DNA of 64,000 bases, from positions 62,001-126,000 of the forward strand of contig NZ_JAMGBG010000011.1 in assembly GCF_023516595.1 (NCBI RefSeq). Direction: 5' to 3'. Shown here piece by piece: positions 1 through 8,313 of this stretch. Origin of the DNA: Streptomyces neyagawaensis. GTDB lineage: Bacteria; Actinomycetota; Actinomycetes; Streptomycetales; Streptomycetaceae. Position numbers and translations under genes: made by a program. The notes beneath the pieces are model-generated. The model searched no databases. It saw nothing but the letters and a program-made list of their open reading frames with translations, and was not told the origin of the DNA. Every line of letters begins with the position of its first letter. The stretch's first letter is position 1.

Positions 1-228
1 GCCATGTCGAAGCTGGAATACCGCAACCGTGGCCGGGGCACCGGACTGTGGATCGCGTCGTTCTTCCTCGGGCAGTTCCTCTGCCCACCCGCCCTGCTCA
101 CCCTCAAGTCCACCACCGGCCACCTCACGACGGCCGTCGGCGCCCTCGGCCTCGCCTGCGCGCTCGTGGCGGCCGCACTGCTGCCCCTCCTCCGGAAGGC
201 CAGCCCGCAAGAGACCCTGCAAGCGTGA
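1..228 (+). CDS. MFS transporter, C-terminal end (partial)
   Basis: The reading frame is open from base 1 to the TGA at 226-228, giving about 75 residues. They contain two hydrophobic stretches, GTGLWIASFFLGQFLCPPAL and a second Ala/Leu-rich one (TTAVGALGLACALVAAALLP), followed by a short polar tail. This arrangement fits the last two membrane helices of a major facilitator superfamily transporter. The gene starts outside the window, so the ATG at base 4 is probably internal. A TetR remnant lies 0.5 kb downstream, and TetR genes often sit next to such exporters. The substrate cannot be inferred. The assignment rests on the pattern of the tail and is moderate. Confidence 0.6.
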   Translation, partial: AMSKLEYRNRGRGTGLWIASFFLGQFLCPPALLTLKSTTGHLTTAVGALGLACALVAAALLPLLRKASPQETLQA

Positions 229-738
229 GCCCGGGCCGGGCCATCCGTCTCCCGGCTCAGCACCGCGCGACATATTGAGCTTCTTCGAGCTGGTCCCTGA
301 TCAGGTGACAGGCTGCGAAGCGCAACGAGCGAGGCCCCTGAGCTGTCGATCGAGATGCCTGAGGTCTCAACAACGCTGCTCGGGGGCCTCGTTGGTCACC
401 TGTCCTGCCGCACTCGACCTGCCGCATGCGCTCGGGAGAAGCACAGCGCCCTTGCCGCCGCCGGGCAGTGACGGACAGACTCCGCTGGGGAGGTTCGACA
501 GCATCCCCGTAGGCTCACCACGAGCGGTTGCTCAACTCGTCTGCCGCGGGCACTGCAGCGTTGGGTGCCCGGGGCGGACGGCTTTCCTCGGGCGGGCACC
601 GGTGGGCCGGTTCGGCCGGCGCATTCACCCTTGGCCGGAGCCGGCGGGTCGATCACGAGTCCCTGACAGCCTCGCTCCATGCCGACCGAGATGACACCCC
701 GTGGGCGGGCGGCCTCAGGTCCGCATCGTCCTGGCTGG
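229..738. other. Gene-poor stretch
   Basis: About 510 bases without a convincing gene. The long open frames here have the arginine/serine/proline-rich composition typical of shadow frames in high-GC DNA, and none resembles a known family. It lies between a transporter end and a truncated TetR relic and is probably debris of the same rearrangement. Confidence 0.5.
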
Positions 739-918
739 TCAGGCGTCGTCGCGCAGCTGGGCAAGCCCGCTGAAAAGAAGTTCGAGTCCGAAGGAGAACT
801 CGTCCTCGATCGGAACGGGCATCGACCCGGCGACGGTGACCGTTGCGGGGAACGAGGCTGGATCGACGCCCTGAAAGACGGCGGACAGTTGCGCGTCGTC
901 GAGTTGCCCGCCGCCGGG
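739..918 (-). pseudogene. TetR-family regulator, C-terminal remnant
   Basis: Reading on the minus strand to the TGA at 741-739, the last ~58 codons give a peptide ending in EDEFSFGLELLFSGLAQLRD. This is the usual acidic-FxFGL...GLA.L ending of the ligand-binding domain in one class of TetR/AcrR repressors. Upstream, near 918, the similarity stops and the sequence passes into the transposase remnant on the other strand. Only the carboxyl end of the regulator is left and the DNA-binding domain is gone. The gene was probably cut by insertion of the IS element followed by deletion. Recognition is by pattern only. Confidence 0.5.
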
Positions 919-924
919 CGGCCC

Positions 925-1386
925 AAAACCGGTCGGAGCCCGGTCGACCGGGGACGGTCGGGCTCCAAGCATCACGTGATCTGCGATGCCACCGGCGTCC
1001 CGCTCGCGGTGGCGCTGACCGGCGGCAACCGCAATGACATCACCCAGCTCATGCCGCTTCTGCAGGCGGTCCTACCGATCCGCGGCAAGCGAGGATGACC
1101 GCGGCAGCGACCGCGGGAGCTCTAGGCAGACCGCGGCTATGACCACGACTGCTACCGCCGCCAGGTCTGGGCGAAGGGCATCAAGCCCGTGATCGCCCGT
1201 CGTGGCACTGACCACGGTTCCGGCCTGGGCACCAAGCGGTGGGTGGTCGAGCAGACGATCGCGCTGCTGCACTGGTTCGGCCGCCTACGTATCCGCTGGG
1301 AGATCCGCGACGACATCCACGAGGCGTTCCTCAAGCTCGCCTGCTCGCTGATCTGCGGGCGCCGCCTGCGGGTCGCATTCCGTTAG
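925..1386 (+). pseudogene. IS5-family transposase remnant
   Basis: The frame encodes motifs of the Streptomyces IS5-type DDE transposases: SPVDRGRSGSKHHVICDATG, then GGNRNDITQLMPLLQAV, then ADRGYDHD, and finally RWVVEQTIALLHWFGRLRIR. The N-terminal part with the first catalytic Asp is missing. Two nonsense codons interrupt what is otherwise one continuous frame: TGA at 1096-1098, where the family usually has Arg, and TAG at 1123-1125, where LYADRG would need Tyr. The frame ends with TAG at 1384-1386, six bases before the ferredoxin stop on the other strand. It cannot make active transposase. Confidence 0.85.
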
Positions 1387-1392
1387 AAGCTC

Positions 1393-1725
1393 TTAGAACT
1401 GAGTGTCAGGAATGTGTACCTCCATCCCGGCCATGTCGGCTGTCACAGGGATTTGGCAGGTGAGGCGGCTGTTGAAGTTGCGTGCCGCCGGTACCCCCTC
1501 GAGGATCATCTCCTCGTTTTCGTCAGCCGGAGGGAGGAGCGGCAGGTGCTTCTCGTCGATGTAGGCGTGACACGTTCCGCAGGAAGCGCAGCCGCCGCAG
1601 TCGCCGATGATGCCGGGCACGAGATGGTCGAGTGCCGCTTGCTTGAGGCTCTGGCCGACGACGGCCTCCACGGGGTGCGGTGTTCCGTCGGCCTCGATGA
1701 ACTTGATCACTGGCACGTCAGGCAC
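1393..1725 (-). CDS. 2Fe-2S ferredoxin, adrenodoxin/putidaredoxin type
   Basis: A ~110-residue electron carrier. Cysteines in GDCGGCASCGTC (C43, C49, C52) and a later one in RLTC (C90) form the C-x5-C-x2-C...C cluster pattern of adrenodoxin-type ferredoxins that feed bacterial P450s. A further Cys (C46) lies within the loop. Start choice is open. GTG at 1725 overlaps the reductase stop, but the AGAAAGG ribosome-binding sequence sits directly against it. GTG at 1716 (MPVIKF...) has the better ten-base spacing. It is the last gene of the minus-strand P450-reductase-ferredoxin trio and should pass electrons from the reductase to the P450. Confidence 0.9.
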   Translation of the reverse strand: MPDVPVIKFIEADGTPHPVEAVVGQSLKQAALDHLVPGIIGDCGGCASCGTCHAYIDEKHLPLLPPADENEEMILEGVPAARNFNSRLTCQIPVTADMAGMEVHIPDTQF

Positions 1726-2959
1726 GCCTTTCTGTGGTGAATTGGTGTCGCTTCATCAGTTCGGACAGCGGGAGATCTTCGGAGGCGGCTTCATCCCCGG
1801 TCATGGCGGCCCGGGCCGTGACGAGTTGCCGGGCGGCCGTGAAATCCCGCGGCCGGTTGACCGCGTGCAGGCCGGTGATGATGCCGTTGCGCAGATACAC
1901 CACGCTGAAGGAGTTCGATTCCGGGTCGCCGCGGACGACAGCTGTGTCGCCGGTCTGCGGCAGGCCGGCCATCTGGAGTTTGTGGTCGTACTGATCGGAC
2001 CAGAACCAGGGCGCCGTAAAGCGCTCGGTCGGCCTTCCGCACAGGGTCCGGGCCGCGATTCTGGCCTGGTCAGTAGCGTTCTGAACGGATTCGAGGCGTA
2101 CGCTGCGGCCGAGGAAACCGTGCCACTGTCGTGTGCAGTCGCCCGCGGCGACGATGTCGGGGTCCTCGGTCCGGGCCACGGCGTCGACCAGGACACCGTC
2201 GTCGACGGCCAGTCCCGCGGTGGCGGCGAGGGTGTCGTTCGGAGCGATCCCCACGCCGGTCAGGATCAGGTCGGCTCTGACCACGGTGTCATCGCTGAGT
2301 TCGGCAAGGAGGGCTCCGTCGCGCCGGGCGACGCTGCGGACGGACACCCCTGTGCGCAGATCGACACCATTACTGCGGTGCTCGCGTTCGACGAAGGCGG
2401 AGACGGCCGGTGGGCACGTCCGGGCCAGGACTCGCGGCTGGGCCTCTACGAGCGTCACCGCGATCCCCATGTCGGCCGCGGCGGCCGCCGTCTCCAGGCC
2501 GATGAATCCGCCACCGACGATCAGCAGGGTTCCACCGGACTGCAGTTCCTGACGCAGCGCGATCGCGTCGTCGAGGTGATGCAGAGTCCTGCCTGCGACG
2601 TGGCCGGGGCCGAATCGGAGAGGACGCGGACTGCCACCGGTGGTGAGGGCCAGCTTGTCGTAGCGCAGCGTGCGGCCGTCGGCCAGGGCGACGGATCGTG
2701 TCCGGCGGTCGATCCCGACCGCGGCAGTGTCGAGTTCGATCTCGATGCCGGCGTTGGTGAAGGCATCCGGGGCGCGAGTCCGCAGTGCCACCTGATCGAC
2801 TTTGCCGTGCAGGAACGCTTTGGACAGCGGCGGGCGCTGGTAGGGCAGGTGGGGTTCGGCCCCGACGAGCAGGATCCGGTCGCTGAAACCGTTCTGCCGC
2901 AGTGCCACGGCCAGTTCCGAGCCGGCCTGTCCCGCACCGACGATGACGACGGTCTTCAC
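1718..2959 (-). CDS. FAD-dependent ferredoxin reductase (P450 electron transfer)
   Basis: A 413-residue flavoprotein of the putidaredoxin/rubredoxin reductase class. An FAD-binding VVIVGAGQAGSELAVAL lies at the N-terminus, followed by PYQRPPLSKAFL. A second dinucleotide site, LLIVGGGFIGLETAA, for NAD(P)H lies mid-protein, and an AAGDCT motif closes the FAD site. The GTG start at 2959-2957 overlaps the P450 stop as GTGA, showing translational coupling. The stop at 1718 overlaps the ferredoxin start region. It should carry electrons from NAD(P)H to the neighbouring ferredoxin. The reading frame is intact although the upstream P450 is frameshifted. Confidence 0.92.
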   Translation of the reverse strand: MKTVVIVGAGQAGSELAVALRQNGFSDRILLVGAEPHLPYQRPPLSKAFLHGKVDQVALRTRAPDAFTNAGIEIELDTAAVGIDRRTRSVALADGRTLRYDKLALTTGGSPRPLRFGPGHVAGRTLHHLDDAIALRQELQSGGTLLIVGGGFIGLETAAAAADMGIAVTLVEAQPRVLARTCPPAVSAFVEREHRSNGVDLRTGVSVRSVARRDGALLAELSDDTVVRADLILTGVGIAPNDTLAATAGLAVDDGVLVDAVARTEDPDIVAAGDCTRQWHGFLGRSVRLESVQNATDQARIAARTLCGRPTERFTAPWFWSDQYDHKLQMAGLPQTGDTAVVRGDPESNSFSVVYLRNGIITGLHAVNRPRDFTAARQLVTARAAMTGDEAASEDLPLSELMKRHQFTTERRA

Positions 2960-4246
2960 CGGTGCACCCGTCGGATGGTGACCGGCAACGCCGTCAGCTG
3001 CCGCATCATGGAGTGGGCCGCCCATTCGTGATCGTCCGCGACCAGTGCGATCTCGACATCGGGCGCGGTCAGCGCGGTCACGGCGATCTCGGTGAGCATC
3101 CGGGCCACGTTCCTGCCTGGGCACAGATGGGCACCGCCGCCGAAGGTCGCGCCGTGCTGGATCTGCCGGGTCAGCCGGTAGCTGTCGGGGTCGTCGAAGA
3201 CCTCGGGATCGCGATTCGCCGCGGCCCACATCATGACGACCGGCGTGCCGGCGGGGACAAGGACGCCGTTGTACTCGACGTCCTGCAGCGTCAGTCGCTG
3301 ACTGAGCATCAGCGGGGACTCCAGACGTGTGCCCTCGTAGAAGACACTGGTGACCAACGCCGGGTCGGCACGGACCTGCTCCAGGGCCGTCCCGTCGCTC
3401 AGCATGCGGAAGACCACGTTCTCGATCGCCACACCGATCGTGTGGAAGCCGTCGAAGAAGTTCGAGGCCACCAACGAGCCGATGTCCTCCGGCCTGCCCT
3501 CCATGTCGATCGTGGTGAGTTCGGCCGCCATGTCGTCGAGGAGCGCGTTGCCTCCGTCCGACCAGGCCTTTTGAACGGCTTCTCCGACGACGTCCATGTA
3601 CGTCGCCGCAGCTGAGAACAGGCGCTGCGACTTGCTCGGGCGTGCGGGTGAGCAGGAATGTCAGGCTCATCTCCTCCATGAGGTGCTGGACGTGCGCCGC
3701 CTGGTCCCTGCTCAGGCCGAGTTGCTCGGCCCAGAAGCGGGTGACGAACCGTCCGGCGAACTCCCGGGAGAAGTCGGTCCGGTCGCGCCCGGCGCACTCC
3801 TCGACAAGTTCCTGTGCGAGGCGTTCGGCGGCGGGAGCGAAACGGAGGATGTTCCGGGGCATCAGTTGCCGGACCAGGAGATTGCGGTACGGCTGATGCA
3901 GCGGAGGGTTGGTGGTGAACACCTGGTTCCGCAGGAACCTGCCGTACCCTTCGGTCTGTTCGGGATCCGGTTTGGTCACGGGCCCGGAGCCGAGATCCGC
4001 TTCGGTGGCCATCCACAGGACGATGTCCGCGGGCACGTTGCCCAACGCCGGATTCGCCGCAAGCGTTCTGGCGTCCTTGTTACGGAGCACGACGAGACTG
4101 TTCATCGGGCCCCGGAGGAAGTCGGTTCCTTCTCGGCCCCGCAACTCCCGTGCCGCTTCCACGAAGTCGCGTGAGAAATCGTCGAACGGGATCAAGTCCT
4201 CAATGGCGGGAAGATCTGCCACCGAAGTCAGCTGTGTGGAGGACAT
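2956..4246 (-). pseudogene. Cytochrome P450 with a single-base frameshift
   Basis: The N-terminal ~210 residues start at ATG 4246 (MSSTQLTSVADLP...). The C-terminal ~210 residues lie in another frame and hold the ExxR motif (EGTRLES) and the heme-ligand loop FGGGAHLCPGRNVAR. The frames join near 3621-3622, where deleting one G of the plus-strand GG restores a natural VAALFSAAATYMDVVGEAV. The total length, 1291 bases, is a multiple of three plus one. Corrected, the protein would be 429 residues, normal for a soluble bacterial P450. The I-helix reads GFHTIG, with His where an Asp/Glu-Thr pair is usual. Reductase and ferredoxin follow. It is either a recent inactivating mutation or a sequencing error. 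Confidence 0.88.
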
Positions 4247-4292
4247 GGGTTTAACTACCACCTTTCTGTGATGAGTTGTGGACAGGGCCGGG

Positions 4293-5636
4293 TCAGTCGC
4301 CCAGGACTCGTCGCAGGTATGCGTTGGCGAAGCGCCGATCCGGATCGAGGCGGTCACGCAGTGCGGTGAATTCACCGAAGCGTGGATACGCCGCCGCGAA
4401 GTAGTCGGCGTCACGTGTGTGCAGCTTGCCCCAGTGCGGGCGTCCGCCGTGCGCGGTGAAGATGCGCTCCGCCGCGGCGAAGTACTCACGGAAGGGCATG
4501 CCCCGGTAGGTGTGGACGGCGATGTATCCGCTCTCACGGCCCGACGCCGTGGAGAGGGTGATGTCGTCCGCCGGTGCTGTACGCACTTCGACGGGAAAGC
4601 TGATCCGCAGATCCGAACGGTCGACCATGGCCTTCACCTCGCGCAGGGCGTCGATCAGTGCCTCGCGCGGGAGGGCGTACTCCATCTCGATCATCTTCAC
4701 GCGGCGGGGGGATGTGAAGACCTTGTACGGGATGTCCGTGTAGGTGCGGGCGGAAAGAGCCCGGCTCGACACCCTCGCTATGGCCGGGACGGCGGCGGGC
4801 ACGGCCCGCCCCAGCGAGTTGATGGCCTGGAAAACACCGTTGGAGAGAAACTCGTCCTCGAACCAGCCTCTGAACCGGCCCATCGGGGCGAGCGGACCTG
4901 TGCTGCGGTTGTTGCGCAGGGTGTTGCAGTTTCCGGTGTGCGGGAACCAGTAGAACTCGAAGTGCTCGTTGGCCGCGTGGAGTTCGTCGAAGGCCGCGGT
5001 GACCCCGTCGAACGTCATCGGTTCGTCGTGCGCGGTGAGAAGGAACAGCGGTTCCACGGCGAACGTGAGGGCACTGACGACCCCGAGCGCGCCCAGCCCG
5101 ATGCGTGCGGAGGCGAACACGTCCGGGTTTTCCTTCTCGGAGCACGTGAGCAACGAGCCGTCCGCCGTCACCAGTTCCAGGCCGCGTATCTGTGCCGCGA
5201 TCGCGGCCGAGTTGCGGCCCGTGCCGTGGGTGCCCGTACTGGTCGCGCCGGCGACGGTCTGCTCCATGATGTCGCCCATGTTGGTGAGCGACAGGCCTTC
5301 CCGGGCCAGGGCGACGTTCAGGTCCCTGAGCCGTGTGCCCGCTTCCACGGTCACGGTTTTGGCCTCCCGGTCGATGGCGCGAATGCCGGTCAGGCGGTCA
5401 GGCCGTATCAGCATGCCCTCCGCCGCGGCAGCGGCGGTGAACGAGTGGCCGCTGCCGACGGGCTTCACCGGCAGGCCGTCCTCGGCGGCCTCGCGCACAA
5501 CGGCGCAGAGCTCCTCGACCGAGGCGGGTGCGACGTCCCTCACCGGGCGGGCCGTGACGTTCCCGGCCCAGTTCCGCCACACACCCCTGTTCGCGCGGTC
5601 CTTACCCGCGTGCGCGCCGTAGCGGGTCGTTGCCAT
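4293..5636 (-). CDS. Sugar-lactone oxidase (ALO/gulonolactone oxidase family flavoprotein)
   Basis: A 447-residue VAO-fold oxidase of the D-arabinono-1,4-lactone / L-gulono-1,4-lactone oxidase family. The FAD-binding half begins with WRNWAGNVTARP and holds PVGSGHSFT, whose His is the usual site of covalent FAD attachment. GTHGTG follows. The C-terminal substrate domain ends with HWGKLH, the family signature, and DPDRRFANAYL. The family oxidises aldonolactones or alditols with O2. The ATG is preceded by GGGGAGAAGAGGGAC. It lies 46 bases before the P450 and 48 after the permease, so it is probably co-transcribed. The natural substrate here is unknown. The SMP-30 lactonase and class II aldolase nearby fit a lactone or polyol-like intermediate. 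Confidence 0.85.
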   Translation of the reverse strand: MATTRYGAHAGKDRANRGVWRNWAGNVTARPVRDVAPASVEELCAVVREAAEDGLPVKPVGSGHSFTAAAAAEGMLIRPDRLTGIRAIDREAKTVTVEAGTRLRDLNVALAREGLSLTNMGDIMEQTVAGATSTGTHGTGRNSAAIAAQIRGLELVTADGSLLTCSEKENPDVFASARIGLGALGVVSALTFAVEPLFLLTAHDEPMTFDGVTAAFDELHAANEHFEFYWFPHTGNCNTLRNNRSTGPLAPMGRFRGWFEDEFLSNGVFQAINSLGRAVPAAVPAIARVSSRALSARTYTDIPYKVFTSPRRVKMIEMEYALPREALIDALREVKAMVDRSDLRISFPVEVRTAPADDITLSTASGRESGYIAVHTYRGMPFREYFAAAERIFTAHGGRPHWGKLHTRDADYFAAAYPRFGEFTALRDRLDPDRRFANAYLRRVLGD

Positions 5637-5684
5637 GTCCCTCTTCTCCCCTCGGTGAGCTGGGTGGTGGTGCCATGCGCGTAT

Positions 5685-6956
5685 CTAGCGGACGGAACGG
5701 ATGCGGTAGACGAGGACCGCTCCGACGGCGGCGGTCGCACCTACGAGCGCGAAGAGAAGTGGGTAGCCGTGCTGTGAACTGATGATCGCTCCGGCGATCA
5801 ACGGGGCGATCGCCGGGGGAACGACCGAGCCGATGTTCATGATGCCGAGGTCCTTGGCCCGGCTCTCGGCGTCGGGGAGCACTTGTGTGATCAGAGCCTG
5901 GTCGACGGCCATGTACGCACCGAAGCCGGCGCCCATGAGAGCGGATGTCACCATCATGACGGTGAGGTTTGGGGCGCTCGCCAGCAGGAAGCCGGAAGCA
6001 GCCTGGAGCAGCGCCGCCAGGGCGACGAAGATCCGTCGTCGGCCGAGGCGGTCGGACAGCACACCGGCGGCGGCGGTGGCCAGAAGACCGGCCAGGAGAT
6101 AGAGAACGGTGCAGACCAGCAGGCTGCCGGCCGGATCGGGGACGTTGAGGCCATCGCTGAGGAAGTAGAGCGTGTAACACGTGCCCAGCGAGTTCGCCAG
6201 ATTGACCAGGAGCCGTCCGCCGAAGGCCCAGGCGAATTCCCGGTTCCTGAGCGAGCTGCCCATCGACACGAGCAGTTCCGCGACGCTGAGCGGCGCCTCG
6301 ACGTTGAAGGCGATGTCGCGATGGGCGGCCAGGAACGGCACCAGACAGACGATCAGCAGGACCGCGATGACGGCGAACCCGGACATGGGGGAGAGTCCGA
6401 AGGCCGACACGAGAGCGATGCCGACGACCACGCCGAGGGCCTGGGGACCGTAGATGGCGCTGGAGATCATGCCGCGCTGGTCCTCGGGAACGCGGTCGGC
6501 GATGATGGCGGTGAGCCCGGCGGTGGCTGCGCTGAGACCGATCATGCTGGCCGCCCACGCCACGACCACACCGGTCACACTGGTCTGAGCGCCGGTGACG
6601 ATCAGCCCGACGGCGAAGGCGACAGCGCCCGCCGTGAGCCAGAGTCTGCGTCGGCCGAAGCGGCTGCGTGAACGGTCGCACAGGGCGCCGCACAGGGGCA
6701 GGGCGACGAGTGCGACCAGCCCCGAGACCCCGTTGACGATGGCGAAGTCGTAGACCTTCGAGGCCGGATCGATTGCCTCCAGCTGCTGGGGAAGCAGCAG
6801 TTGGAGGGGGACGAGGTTTGCCATCCAGAAGCCGAACCACACCAGGCCGTACAGAGTGGTCCAGCGGCGCGAGACGGGCTCGGCCGGTCCTTGGGCGGTG
6901 GCCTGGCCGAGGGGTCTTGCAAGGGCAGGAGCGGGTGAGTTGAAGTCGGGGAGCAT
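5685..6956 (-). CDS. MFS permease
   Basis: A 423-residue integral membrane protein with about twelve hydrophobic segments and the two half-repeat cytoplasmic loops typical of MFS: CDRSRSRFGRRRLW after helix 2 and LSDRLGRRRIF after helix 8. The N-terminus is a polar 30-residue leader before the first helix. A GGAGG box lies four bases before the ATG. It sits inside the minus-strand catabolic series, 42 bases after the racemase-like gene and 48 before the lactone oxidase. Uptake of the pathway substrate, or export of a product, is therefore the likely job. Specificity cannot be read from the sequence. Confidence 0.85.
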   Translation of the reverse strand: MLPDFNSPAPALARPLGQATAQGPAEPVSRRWTTLYGLVWFGFWMANLVPLQLLLPQQLEAIDPASKVYDFAIVNGVSGLVALVALPLCGALCDRSRSRFGRRRLWLTAGAVAFAVGLIVTGAQTSVTGVVVAWAASMIGLSAATAGLTAIIADRVPEDQRGMISSAIYGPQALGVVVGIALVSAFGLSPMSGFAVIAVLLIVCLVPFLAAHRDIAFNVEAPLSVAELLVSMGSSLRNREFAWAFGGRLLVNLANSLGTCYTLYFLSDGLNVPDPAGSLLVCTVLYLLAGLLATAAAGVLSDRLGRRRIFVALAALLQAASGFLLASAPNLTVMMVTSALMGAGFGAYMAVDQALITQVLPDAESRAKDLGIMNIGSVVPPAIAPLIAGAIISSQHGYPLLFALVGATAAVGAVLVYRIRSVR

Positions 6957-6998
6957 CGGGCCTCCGGGAGAAGGTGGGCCGCGGATGGGGGAGATGGG

Positions 6999-8252
6999 TC
7001 AGAGGAAGGCGTGTCCTTCACCCCGATAGGTGGGGACCTGGCCGACGATTTCGCTGCCGGAGACCAGGTGGAGGGTGTTCACCCGCTCGCACAGTTCGCC
7101 GGCTTTGGCGTGCCGGAACCACACCTGGTCGCCGAGGCGTAGCCCGTGAGCTGCCGGACCGAGCACCGGTGTCTGGACTTCCCCCGCTCCTTCCAGCGGG
7201 TTCATCCGCAGGCCCCGGGGCCAGCTGAGGGTGGGCAGACGGTCGAGGCCGGGCGGGCCGGAGGCGACCCAGCCGCCCCCGAGTACGGTGGCGATCTTGT
7301 CCGTGGGACGGCGTACGACCGGCATGACGAAGTAGGCGGCGGGCCGGGGACGGAAGCGTCGGTAGAAGTCGAACAATCCCGGTCCGTACAGGCCCGAACC
7401 CGCGCCGATCTCAGTGATGACGTGCTCGGCGGAGGTCTGCTCCACGGAGCCGGTGCCGCCGCCGTTGACGAACTCCAGCGGGGCGACGGTCTCGACTGCG
7501 GCGATGGCGGCGGCGCGCCGGTCGGCCAGCTCACGTGCCGACAGACGCTGCATGGCGCGGAGCGCGACGCGCTTGAGAGGGGATCCGGGCTGGTTGTCAC
7601 CCATGCCGGCGATCTGTCCTTCGTAGGACATGACCCCGGCCAGGTGGAACCCCTGACGGCTCTGGATCGCCCGGGCAAGCGTGACAGCCTGGTGCGGGGT
7701 GTGCACGGGGGAGCGGTACGGGCCCAGGTGGATGCGTCCGCCGGCCAGTTCCAGGGAGGCGTCCAGATCGATGCACAGCCGCAGCCGGGGGCGGGCGGCA
7801 CCGACGGCCTCGTCGATGAAGTCCAGCTGGGTGACGGAGTCGATCATGAGGGTGACGCGTGAGGCCGCCCGCTCGTCCTTGGCCAGCTGCTGCAACGCGG
7901 CGCGGTCCGCGGTCGGGTAGCCGATGACCACGTCCTCGTGGTCCTCGGCCAGCCACAGGGCTTCGGGCAGGGTGAAGGCGAGAATGCCCCGGTAGCCCTG
8001 GCGCTTCAGGACGCGCTGGATCAGGTCGCGGCTGCGGACCGACTTGCTGGCCAGTCGGATCGTGGCGCGACCGCCCGCGCGGTGCACCAGATCACCTGCG
8101 TTGGCGTCGAAGGCATCGAGGTCCACCACGGCGAACGGGGGATCCAAGTGCTGGGTGGTCCGCTCCAGTTGGGCCATCCGGACCTCGCTGAAGCCGGCCA
8201 TGGCGGAGGCGGCCGATTTCACGTCCGGCCAGGACGCCACATGTGCGCTCAC
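6999..8252 (-). CDS. Alanine racemase N-domain / D-threonine aldolase-like PLP enzyme
   Basis: About 417 residues in the fold-III PLP family that includes alanine racemase, D-threonine aldolase and D-serine deaminase. PFAVVDLDAFDANAGDLVHR leads to RLASKSVRS, whose Lys is the expected PLP Schiff-base residue. The C-terminal half carries an HAKAGELCERVN motif where these aldolases and deaminases place a metal site. The chosen start is GTG at 8252 (MSAHVASW...), eight bases after GAAAGG. The frame stays open further upstream but without a ribosome-binding site. Members split or deaminate beta-hydroxy D-amino acids. The reaction in this cluster is unknown. Possibly it cleaves a beta-hydroxy amino-acid side chain from the substrate. 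Confidence 0.8.
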   Translation of the reverse strand: MSAHVASWPDVKSAASAMAGFSEVRMAQLERTTQHLDPPFAVVDLDAFDANAGDLVHRAGGRATIRLASKSVRSRDLIQRVLKRQGYRGILAFTLPEALWLAEDHEDVVIGYPTADRAALQQLAKDERAASRVTLMIDSVTQLDFIDEAVGAARPRLRLCIDLDASLELAGGRIHLGPYRSPVHTPHQAVTLARAIQSRQGFHLAGVMSYEGQIAGMGDNQPGSPLKRVALRAMQRLSARELADRRAAAIAAVETVAPLEFVNGGGTGSVEQTSAEHVITEIGAGSGLYGPGLFDFYRRFRPRPAAYFVMPVVRRPTDKIATVLGGGWVASGPPGLDRLPTLSWPRGLRMNPLEGAGEVQTPVLGPAAHGLRLGDQVWFRHAKAGELCERVNTLHLVSGSEIVGQVPTYRGEGHAFL

Positions 8253-8313
8253 ATCCGCACCCTTTCTCGGTAGTTCGGTGGACCGGCCCCGTAAGCGGCG
8301 GCCGGGAACCGTG

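Noticed and set aside
277..1392. GAGCTTCT at 277-284 and AGAAGCTC at 1385-1392 as terminal inverted repeats of a complete IS
   Set aside because: The transposase similarity starts only near 925, and TetR-like sequence lies inside the supposed element. The 8-base match has no target duplication and is likely chance or only the right end is real.
1718..4537. A single 939-residue P450-reductase fusion protein on the minus strand
   Set aside because: The frame crosses the P450 frameshift, reads ~220 nonsense codons over the true C-terminal half of the P450, and re-enters the reductase by chance. The heme motif lies in a different frame and the reductase has its own GTGA-coupled start.
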